This document shows, one piece after another, positions 1 to 4,791 of a stretch of 6,315 nt of DNA (position 1 is the stretch's first letter; each line of letters opens with the position of its first letter). Location: positions 1 through 6,315 of the forward strand of contig JBBQVO010000182.1 in the NCBI GenBank assembly GCA_038211505.1, given 5' to 3'. Under the pieces are notes generated by a model that searched no databases, had not been told where the DNA came from, and saw only the letters and a program-made list of their open reading frames with translations. Both the position numbers and the translations under genes were made by a program. This stretch comes from JBBQVO01 sp038211505 (GTDB lineage: Bacteria; Chloroflexota; Dehalococcoidia; DSTF01; JACRBR01).

Positions 1-899
1 CCTTTCACAGTAGACGGCGCCGATGCGGCCGGCCCCAGCGCCAAACCGATGAGCCGATATGTGAGCTTCGCCGCGAGTTGCGCGCACGATCGCGGGCCGA
101 GCGACGGCGACAGCTCGGTGACGTCGAATCCGACGACGCGCTTTGCGGCGGTGACGGCGATCAGCAGATCCGACACTTCGTCCCAGTGCAGGCCGCCCGG
201 TTCAGGCGTGCCGACGGCGGACATCTCCGAGGGGTCGAAATGATCGAGGTCAATCGTGATGTAGACATCGTCGCTGAGCCTGTCGACGACGGCCTGCGCG
301 CCCGCCGCCCGCAATTCACGCGGCGAGAAGAACGCGAGGCCTTCGTCACGGATCAGCGCCGCGTCCTCGGCCGAAGCGCTGCGAAGGCCGACCTGCGTCA
401 CCGGCGCTGACTCGTGCGCGCGGCGGAGCGTGCAGGCGTGGTTGTACTTCGAATCGAGGTACTCGTCGCGCATGTCGGAGTGGGCATCGAAGGCGAGCAC
501 GGAGAGTCCGGGAGTGCGGCCGGCATGCGCCCGGACGGCGCCGACGGCGACTGTGTGCTCGCCGCCGAGCGTGACGACGAACTTCCCATCATCGAGCAGC
601 TCGCCGACGATCTGCTCGATGCGGTCGGTCATCGCTTCGGGCGAGCCGGTGTGCGGCGCCACTTCCGGCATCGTGTGGATGCCGTGGCGCCACGGCTCGA
701 TGCCCAGGCCGACGTCGTACAGCTCCATGTCGGCGGACGCCTCGATGATCGCGCGCGGCCCGTCGCGCGTGCCGGCGCGCGCCGTGACGGTCGAGTCGTA
801 GGGCACAGGCAGGATCACGACCCGCGCGTGCTCGTACGACGATGACCCGTCATCGAGCGAGGCGAAGTTCACCTGCGGATAGAAGCGATCATCGGCCAC
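1..899 (-). CDS. speB: Agmatinase-like ureohydrolase (partial, C-terminus off the left edge)
   Basis: Probable agmatinase, a cytoplasmic binuclear manganese enzyme that hydrolyses agmatine to putrescine and urea. About 299 codons are visible, close to the usual 290-310, so only a few C-terminal residues are missing. Family motifs appear in order: VILPVPYDST (about residues 28-37), GGEH with metal ligand H115, FDAHSD with D138, H140 and D142, NHACTLRR (153-160), TIDLDHFDP with D217 and D219, GTPEPGG (230-236), and FDVTELSP near the end. All six expected metal ligands are present. The GTG start at 897-899 is chosen because an in-frame TGA lies only two codons upstream (903-905) and the N-terminus RFYP...YEHARVVILPVPYD matches the family. 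No clear Shine-Dalgarno precedes it; the upstream DNA is the heptamer array, so its promoter must lie in or beyond that repeat. Arginase or another guanidino-hydrolase specificity cannot be excluded, though NHACTLRR favours agmatinase. Confidence 0.9.
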   Translation of the reverse strand, partial: MADDRFYPQVNFASLDDGSSSYEHARVVILPVPYDSTVTARAGTRDGPRAIIEASADMELYDVGLGIEPWRHGIHTMPEVAPHTGSPEAMTDRIEQIVGELLDDGKFVVTLGGEHTVAVGAVRAHAGRTPGLSVLAFDAHSDMRDEYLDSKYNHACTLRRAHESAPVTQVGLRSASAEDAALIRDEGLAFFSPRELRAAGAQAVVDRLSDDVYITIDLDHFDPSEMSAVGTPEPGGLHWDEVSDLLIAVTAAKRVVGFDVTELSPSLGPRSCAQLAAKLTYRLIGLALGPAASAPSTVK

Positions 900-913
900 G
901 GCTCAGGTTAGCA

Positions 914-1025
914 GCGGATAGCGGATAGCGGTTGGGCGTTGGCGGATAGCGGATCGCGGTTGGCGGTTGGCGGTTGGCGGTTGGCGGTTGGCGGTTGGCT
1001 GTTAGCAGATGCCAGATAGCAGATG
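914..1025. repeat. Array of sixteen 7-bp units in strict register
   Basis: Sixteen consecutive heptamers sit in one uninterrupted 7-bp phase: gcggata twice, gcggttg, ggcgttg, gcggata, gcggatc, six perfect gcggttg copies (956-997), then gctgtta, gcagatg, ccagata and gcagatg. The core is homogeneous and the flanks degenerate, as expected of tandem expansion with edge decay. Heptanucleotide STRR repeats of filamentous cyanobacteria are a known parallel in kind, not in sequence. The array abuts the agmatinase start, so copy-number change could affect that gene's expression; this is inference. Confidence 0.9.
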
Positions 1026-1137
1026 CGGTTGGTTGACTGGCGAGCCGCGATTGACCGTTGTCGACGACAGTGTCAAGAAGTGAAGCGGACCGTCTGCGCA
1101 ACTGCAGAAACCCGCGGCGTTGTTTCGACCGCCCCCG

Positions 1138-1167
1138 CTTCGTGTTTCTTCGTGTCCCTTCGTGGAA
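1138..1167. repeat. Three CTTCGTG units with 10-bp period (CACGAAG-type repeat)
   Basis: CTTCGTG occurs at 1138-1144, 1148-1154 and 1158-1164, each followed by three variable bases, giving an exact 10-bp period. On the minus strand this reads as CACGAAG units. It resembles a short repeat phrase I recall from intergenic regions of diverse environmental bacteria; that recollection is not checked here. No gene overlaps it. Confidence 0.75.
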
Positions 1168-1277
1168 GACCCCTCGCGCCCGTACGCCTTGGCGTTGCAA
1201 CTCGTACAATTCGTCACAACCGGCAAAACAACGCGAATGGCGATGAGGATACTGATCTGGACGGCAATGGCGCGCGA

Positions 1278-1841
1278 ATGAGTGACGGAGGCATAGAGGA
1301 CGCCGTGTTTCTTCGCGCGATTCAGGCTGGCGATCAACAGGCAGTCGCGGGCCTCTACGACCGCTACGGCGGTATCGCGTACGGGTTGGCGTATCGGATC
1401 ACCAGCGACGCGACGCTGGCGGAGGACGTCGTGCAGGAAGCCTTCATCTCCGTATGGCGCCAGGCGGCGCGCTTCGACCCCGCTCGCGGGCAGGTGCGCT
1501 CGTGGCTGCTGACGATCGTCCATCACAAGGCGGTCGACGCCGTGCGCCGGCGCAGCAATCGCAGCGAGCGGGCGCTGCCGGAGGGGCCGGAGGAGTTCAT
1601 CGCGACGCGCGGCCGGCCGGACGAGATCGCCGAGATGACGATGGACGCCGAGGCGGTGAGAGAAGCGGTGCAGGCGATTCCCGATGATCAGCGCCGGACC
1701 GTCGAGATGGCGTACTTCGAAGGCATGACGCACGTCGAGATCGCCGAACGCATGGATGTGCCGCTGGGCACTGTGAAGAGCCGGCTGCGGATCGGGCTGG
1801 AGAAGATGCGCGAGCGGTTGCGCACGAAGGTGCTGGAGTGA
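1278..1841 (+). CDS. sigK: ECF RNA polymerase sigma factor (SigK-like)
   Basis: A 187-residue extracytoplasmic-function sigma factor that directs RNA polymerase to a specific promoter set when released from its anti-sigma partner. Region 2 spans about residues 22-92: AGLYDRYGG, the core-binding segment AEDVVQEAFISVWRQAARFD (48-67), and RSWLLTIVHHKAVDAVRRR, which fits -10 recognition. Region 4 lies at about 126-182, with the helix-turn-helix HVEIAERMDVPLGTVKSRL for -35 contact. The length is typical. The frame is open back to 1023, but that stretch reads through repeats, so ATG 1278 is preferred. It has no strong ribosome-binding site; a GTG at 1305 with AGAGG five bases upstream is an alternative that would trim nine residues. 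The gene overlaps the downstream anti-sigma gene by four bases, implying translational coupling. The SigK assignment rests on the RskA-type partner as much as on the protein itself. Confidence 0.93.
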   Translation: MSDGGIEDAVFLRAIQAGDQQAVAGLYDRYGGIAYGLAYRITSDATLAEDVVQEAFISVWRQAARFDPARGQVRSWLLTIVHHKAVDAVRRRSNRSERALPEGPEEFIATRGRPDEIAEMTMDAEAVREAVQAIPDDQRRTVEMAYFEGMTHVEIAERMDVPLGTVKSRLRIGLEKMRERLRTKVLE

Positions 1842-2611
1842 ACGAGCGCGACGTCAGTGAGCTGTTGGGGGCGTACGCGTTAGACGCGCTGCCGCCCGAC
1901 GAGACCGCGGCGGTGCGCGCGCATCTAGCAACGTGCGCCACGCACGCGGCCGAAGCGGCGGAGCTGCGCGCATACGCGGATCTCCTGCCGCATGCGGTCG
2001 ATGCTACGCCCGCGCCGACCCGCCTTCGCGGACGCGTGCTCGACGCGATCTCGGCGGAGGCGCGCGGCGCATCAACGCAACAGACGCCGCAACCGCGCGA
2101 CTTCGCAACAGCTGGTCGTGAGCGCGAGCGTAGCGGGGCGCTGCGCGGCGAGTCGAACATCCTGCTGTTCCGATCACGGACGTGGGCTTCGATCGCCGCG
2201 GTGCTTGTGGCGGCGATCGGCGCTCTTCTCGTCTGGAATCTTGTGCTGGTCAACGGCGGCGGCGGCACGAACGAGACGGAGTTCGCGCAGCGGATCACGT
2301 CAACAGTTCCGCTGCGGTCGCCGCGCGGCGCGGGCGGTTCGGCGTCCGTTGTGTATCTCGGCAACCAGCACAAAGCAATCATCGTCGGCGAGGGGATCGC
2401 GCGGCTCGATGACTCGAAGACGTACGAGGCGTGGGCGATTGGCGGCCAGCGACCGAAGAGCCTCGGGCTCGTGCGCGTTGACGCCGATGGCCACATGACG
2501 ACCGTCGTCCCGTACGACGCCTCCCCCGATACGACGATCGCGATCACGATCGAGCCCGCGGGCGGCAGCGTCCAGCCGACGACGGATCCCGTCTTTACGA
2601 CGCACGCGTAG
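1838..2611 (+). CDS. rskA: RskA-like membrane anti-sigma factor
   Basis: A 257-residue single-pass membrane protein expected to hold the upstream sigma factor inactive at the membrane until regulated proteolysis. The GTG start at 1838 overlaps the sigma stop (GTGA), with GAAGG upstream. The N-terminal cytoplasmic domain (about 1-75) begins LLGAYALDALPPDE, typical of RskA-type anti-sigma domains. Its zinc-site region reads H29-x3-C33-x2-H36, where ZAS domains usually have HxxxCxxC, so the second Cys is replaced by His. A linker rich in Arg, Gln and Ser (76-114) leads to one transmembrane helix at about 116-138 (positive-inside), then an outer RskA C-terminal domain (about 140-257) with KTYEAWAIGG, SLGLVRVDADGH and TIEPAGGSVQPT, all family hallmarks. 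A signal sensed outside the membrane is likely, but its nature cannot be read from the sequence. No clear terminator follows. Confidence 0.92.
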   Translation: MNERDVSELLGAYALDALPPDETAAVRAHLATCATHAAEAAELRAYADLLPHAVDATPAPTRLRGRVLDAISAEARGASTQQTPQPRDFATAGRERERSGALRGESNILLFRSRTWASIAAVLVAAIGALLVWNLVLVNGGGGTNETEFAQRITSTVPLRSPRGAGGSASVVYLGNQHKAIIVGEGIARLDDSKTYEAWAIGGQRPKSLGLVRVDADGHMTTVVPYDASPDTTIAITIEPAGGSVQPTTDPVFTTHA

Positions 2612-2690
2612 AGTCGTCGTGGGTCGTCGGTGATGCTGCGGTTCCCAAAGATCGATTGCTCGCGTCGGCGTCGCAGAGATTGCAGCAAAC

Positions 2691-2741
2691 TGTCATTCCG
2701 AGCGCAGCTGAGGAACCGCAGGTGCCCGTGGTATCTCTCCC
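2691..2741. repeat. Fragment of dispersed 'GTCATTCCGAGCGCAGC' repeat
   Basis: The tract beginning TGTCATTCCGAGCGCAGC and continuing TGAGGAACC, then GGTATCTCTCC, closely resembles a dispersed intergenic phrase of environmental bacterial genomes (the type whose false translation yields 'SSLRSELGMT'; here the minus strand gives SSAALGMT). Only one arm is present; the usual inverted second arm is not seen, so this looks like a decayed copy. It sits in the 189-bp gap between the convergent ends of the anti-sigma gene and the oxidoreductase. Recognition is from memory and unchecked. Confidence 0.6.
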
Positions 2742-2800
2742 GATGTCACCACAAGAGCAGTCCTCGTTCGCGCCGCGACGGTGCAATGCCGCCGCTGACC

Positions 2801-4141
2801 TTAGCTACGCACGGCGTGTACCGGCGAGGTTGCGGTCGTCGCGCCGGCGAGCACATCCGCAACTTCCATCGCCGACATCAATGCCACCTCCGTCAGGTTG
2901 TACGGGAGATCACGCGCGTCGCCGGCGAAGTACAGGTTCGATGCCGTCGCTGATCGCAGTGGCACGCGGTTGCGCTCGAACTGCTCCGGCGTGCTGCGCG
3001 CGCCGATGACGCGGACCGAAGGCAATGTTCGCTCGACGACGACGGCGTCGCGCCAGCCGGCGAAGAAGCGATCGAGTCCCGCGACCAACTCCTCCTTCCG
3101 GCGCGCCAAAAGCGCGTCGTTCGTCCCCTCTTCGGGCGAGAGATAGGCCATCGCGTGCATCAGCTGGCCGCCCTCGGGCGCGAGATCCGTCGCGCTCTCC
3201 GAGTGCAGGCTGTAGTAGAGGTCGCGCTCGATGTCGTAGACGAAGCTCAGATCCGTCCGCAGCCGCTTGCTGAACCCGAGATCCATCGAGAGCGCCCGCA
3301 CATCAACGAGCGATGACCACTTCTGCAACTCCTTCGCCAGCGGCGATCCTTCGGCCGCGATCGCCGGCGCTTCTTGCGGCGCCAGTGTGCAGACGAACGC
3401 ATCAGCCTCATATCGCGTGCCGGACGCGATGACGGCGGACACATGACCGTCGATGATCTCGATGTCGTCGACGTGCGTTCCGAGCAGCATCTCGCCGCCG
3501 TGGGCGCGCAGCTCATCGATGAAGACGTCGTACATCGAGCGCCAGCCGCCGAACATGTAGCCGACGTAGTCCTTGGCGAACATGTTGCGCTGCAGATGGC
3601 CGAGCACGAACCGCGCGCTCAGCGCCGCCGACGGTCGCGTGTACGTGTTGACGGTGCCGAGCGCGCGGGCGAAGCGGCGCAGCCGCGCGTCGCCGGTCTG
3701 CGCATCGACCCACGCGCCCCACGTCAGATCTTCGCCGATACGCTCCGGCTTCGCCGACTTGATCGCCAGGAACATCTTCGCCAGCGCCGGCTTGCTCGTC
3801 AGCGGGAACAGCGCCGTCATCAATGCCTGATGCGTCTTCGCGCCGATCGGCGAAAAGCGATCGCCGTCGGCCCAGTAGCTGCGCATCGCATCGGGATAGC
3901 CGCACTTCGGCACCGGCCGCCCGAGCCGCGCCATCAGCTCGCCGAGGATGCCGCTTTCGGGGCGGTACACCGCGTGCGCGCCGTAGTTGAGCGTGAAGCC
4001 CTTCTCCTCATATGTGTACGCCCGCCCGCCCGGAACGTTGCCTTTTTCGAGCACGACCACGCGCTTGCCTTGCTTCGCCAGCAACGCCGCCGTCGCCAAC
4101 CCCGCCATCCCTGCGCCGATCACGATCACATCCGTCTTCAT
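2801..4141 (-). CDS. FAD-dependent phytoene-desaturase-like oxidoreductase
   Basis: A 446-residue flavoprotein of the amine oxidase / phytoene desaturase (CrtI-like) superfamily. The N-terminus is a Rossmann FAD-binding fold: VIVIGAGMAGL with GxGxxG at residues 9-14, the ribose-binding acid E32 in VVVLEKG, and PGGRA (37-41). The C-terminus carries the second FAD motif NLYFAGD (402-408) followed by an aliphatic helix. No transmembrane segment or signal peptide is evident. ATG 4141 is chosen because the FAD strand begins four residues later and AAAGG/GGAG lies just upstream; an in-frame ATG at 4213 would add 24 hydrophilic residues uncharacteristic of the fold. No carotenoid gene is adjacent, so the substrate (carotenoid, retinol-like lipid or other) is unknown. 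It is convergent with the sigma/anti-sigma pair. Stop TAA is at 2801-2803. Confidence 0.85.
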   Translation of the reverse strand: MKTDVIVIGAGMAGLATAALLAKQGKRVVVLEKGNVPGGRAYTYEEKGFTLNYGAHAVYRPESGILGELMARLGRPVPKCGYPDAMRSYWADGDRFSPIGAKTHQALMTALFPLTSKPALAKMFLAIKSAKPERIGEDLTWGAWVDAQTGDARLRRFARALGTVNTYTRPSAALSARFVLGHLQRNMFAKDYVGYMFGGWRSMYDVFIDELRAHGGEMLLGTHVDDIEIIDGHVSAVIASGTRYEADAFVCTLAPQEAPAIAAEGSPLAKELQKWSSLVDVRALSMDLGFSKRLRTDLSFVYDIERDLYYSLHSESATDLAPEGGQLMHAMAYLSPEEGTNDALLARRKEELVAGLDRFFAGWRDAVVVERTLPSVRVIGARSTPEQFERNRVPLRSATASNLYFAGDARDLPYNLTEVALMSAMEVADVLAGATTATSPVHAVRS

Positions 4142-4408
4142 CGTCTCCGCCTTTCCGTCTCGCCCGCGCGAGGCTCGTTCGTCTGTAGCCGCGCCATCTG
4201 AAGTGTTCCGCACGCTCCGATCGCGCTTTCCTTCATATGTTTAGACGCGACGAGACGCGGAAGGGTTACACCAGCCGTGCAGCAACGGACGACAGGCATG
4301 ACGATGCGAACCTAGGTAGGAGAGAGGAAGCGACCGCGCGGGGGAACTTGCGGACGCCGAACTTGGCGACGCACCGATCCGCGCGTTCTGGGGTTTGGCT
4401 CATTTAGG

Positions 4409-4446
4409 TAGGGGCGGCACGATGTGGCCGCCCGCGTCGCACGCGA
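4409..4446. repeat. 38-bp direct repeat, copy 1, with strong hairpin
   Basis: This copy matches 4477-4514 at 34 of 38 positions. It contains an inverted repeat: GGGCGGCAC (4412-4420) pairs with GTG (4424-4426) and CCGCCC (4428-4433) around a GAT loop with one bulged G. The hairpin lies about 120 bp past the microprotein stop on that gene's strand and lacks a T-tract, so it is at best a weak or Rho-assisted transcript end. The TAGGGGCG... hairpin type resembles dispersed repeats of other bacteria. Confidence 0.8.
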
Positions 4447-4476
4447 GATCCGCAGTCGATTAGCGCGATTCTGTCG

Positions 4477-4514
4477 TAGGGGCGCCCCGATGTGGCCGCG
4501 CGCGTCGCAAGCGA
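4477..4514. repeat. 38-bp direct repeat, copy 2
   Basis: Second copy, offset exactly 68 bp from the first, with four substitutions. The changes damage the long hairpin of copy 1 but create a short perfect palindrome, GGGGCGCCCC at 4479-4488. It begins 40 bp past the microprotein stop in that gene's direction. Confidence 0.8.
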
Positions 4515-4553
4515 CGAACCGTTAACCGGGCGAACGGTGAAGGCGAACTTGCG

Positions 4554-4685
4554 TCAGCTGCAGGCGCTGAAGCCGCAGACGGGGCAGGTCACGCAGCCTT
4601 CAGCGTGCACCAGCGGCCCGCCGCAATCGGGACAGGCCTGCGCCCGCGGGATGACGATTGTACGTACTCGAATGCTGCGTCTCAT
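4554..4685 (-). CDS. 43-residue zinc-ribbon microprotein resembling class II RNR C-terminal tail
   Basis: A short protein with a basic N-terminus (MRRSIRVRTIVIPR) and a cysteine-rich second half. C18, C21, C31, C34, C37 and C42 lie in the pattern CPxCG-x7-EGC-x2-C-x2-CG-x3-C. This closely resembles the C-terminal tail of adenosylcobalamin-dependent (class II, NrdJ) ribonucleotide reductases, where the cysteines bind zinc or relay reducing equivalents to the active site. No catalytic RNR domain is encoded nearby. Evidence that it is a real gene: GGAGG (4693-4697) seven bases before ATG, a consensus-like promoter upstream, and a stop directly after the last Cys-Ser. It is the final stretch of a much longer open frame antisense to glycerate kinase, which is a shadow; the gene itself starts at 4685. 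Possible roles are a zinc-ribbon regulator, an RNR tail acting in trans, or a relic of a lost nrdJ. Function is unknown. Confidence 0.75.
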   Translation of the reverse strand: MRRSIRVRTIVIPRAQACPDCGGPLVHAEGCVTCPVCGFSACS

Positions 4686-4692
4686 TGATGAA

Positions 4693-4697
4693 CCTCC
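4693..4697 (-). promoter_or_regulatory. Ribosome-binding site of the microprotein
   Basis: A perfect GGAGG lies seven bases upstream of ATG 4685. It is the strongest Shine-Dalgarno seen in the window and decides the start within the long antisense open frame. Its first base overlaps the end of the proximal operator arm. Confidence 0.85.
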
Positions 4698-4741
4698 GTA
4701 CGTATGTTCTACACTACCGATCGTAATAGAACATACGTACG
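4697..4741. promoter_or_regulatory. Twin inverted 14-bp operator sites
   Basis: CGTACGTATGTTCT at 4697-4710 and its perfect reverse complement AGAACATACGTACG at 4728-4741 flank a 17-bp spacer. The arm centres are 31 bp apart, about three helical turns, so proteins on the two sites would face the same side. One arm fills the -35/-10 spacer of the microprotein promoter; the other lies between the expected transcription start and the ribosome-binding site. Only the second arm would be transcribed, so this reads as a DNA operator rather than an RNA hairpin. Each arm resembles GAAC-N4-GTTC (LexA-type) with one mismatch. Control of the divergent glycerate kinase is also possible. Confidence 0.75.
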
Positions 4742-4748
4742 ATGTCAA
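4720..4748 (-). promoter_or_regulatory. Sigma-70-type promoter of the microprotein
   Basis: On the minus strand, a perfect TTGACA (4743-4748) is followed after exactly 17 bases by TACGAT (4720-4725), matching TATAAT at four of six positions. The expected transcription start is near 4713, giving a leader of about 27 bases. The promoter overlaps the twin operator, which suggests repression by steric block. Confidence 0.7.
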
Positions 4749-4791
4749 GGATTTGGGCTGCCCGTTCGACCCGACCGAGTAGGCTTGCGTC

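Larger units (their letters stand above)
900..1277. other. Divergent intergenic region, repeat-dominated
   Basis: This 378-bp gap separates the minus-strand agmatinase from the plus-strand sigma gene. It holds the heptamer array (914-1025) and the CTTCGTG triplet (1138-1167), annotated separately. A TACAAT hexamer at 1205-1210 could be a -10 element for the sigma gene, but no convincing -35 sits 16-18 bp upstream. A 14-codon ORF (1237-1281) ends on the sigma start. An open frame runs into the sigma gene from 1023, but its translation there reads through repeat DNA and looks non-coding. Confidence 0.6.
4142..4553. other. Intergenic region with 38-bp repeats
   Basis: This 412-bp gap lies upstream of the oxidoreductase and downstream of the microprotein, both on the minus strand. 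It contains the two 38-bp repeats annotated separately. A 32-codon minus-strand ORF (4138-4236) ends on the oxidoreductase start but has no recognisable product. No -35/-10 pair for the oxidoreductase stands out by eye, and no RNA gene is recognised. Confidence 0.55.

Noticed and set aside
914..1025. Possible CRISPR array
   Set aside because: The units are contiguous 7-mers with no spacers.
1023..1277. N-terminal extension of the sigma factor
   Set aside because: The frame is open, but it reads through repeat DNA, and the family-like N-terminus begins near 1278.
2597..2620. Possible terminator after the anti-sigma gene
   Set aside because: Only a six-base stem (ACGACG/CGTCGT) with a 12-base loop and no T-tract.
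1597..2688. 363-codon minus-strand open frame
   Set aside because: Antisense shadow of the sigma and anti-sigma genes; Arg/Ser/Ala-rich with no domain signal.
3374..4201. 275-codon plus-strand open frame
   Set aside because: Antisense shadow of the FAD oxidoreductase; Arg-rich with no recognisable motif.
4142..4213. 24-residue N-terminal extension of the oxidoreductase
   Set aside because: The FAD-binding strand starts immediately after ATG 4141, which has a nearby ribosome-binding site; the extension is hydrophilic and atypical.
4138..4236. 32-codon minus-strand ORF ending in ATGA overlap with the oxidoreductase start
   Set aside because: No recognisable product; an ATGA start automatically gives such a stop, and the frame could be open by chance in GC-rich DNA.
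4492..4782. 96-codon plus-strand open frame
   Set aside because: Antisense to the microprotein and its operator, with no independent coding evidence.
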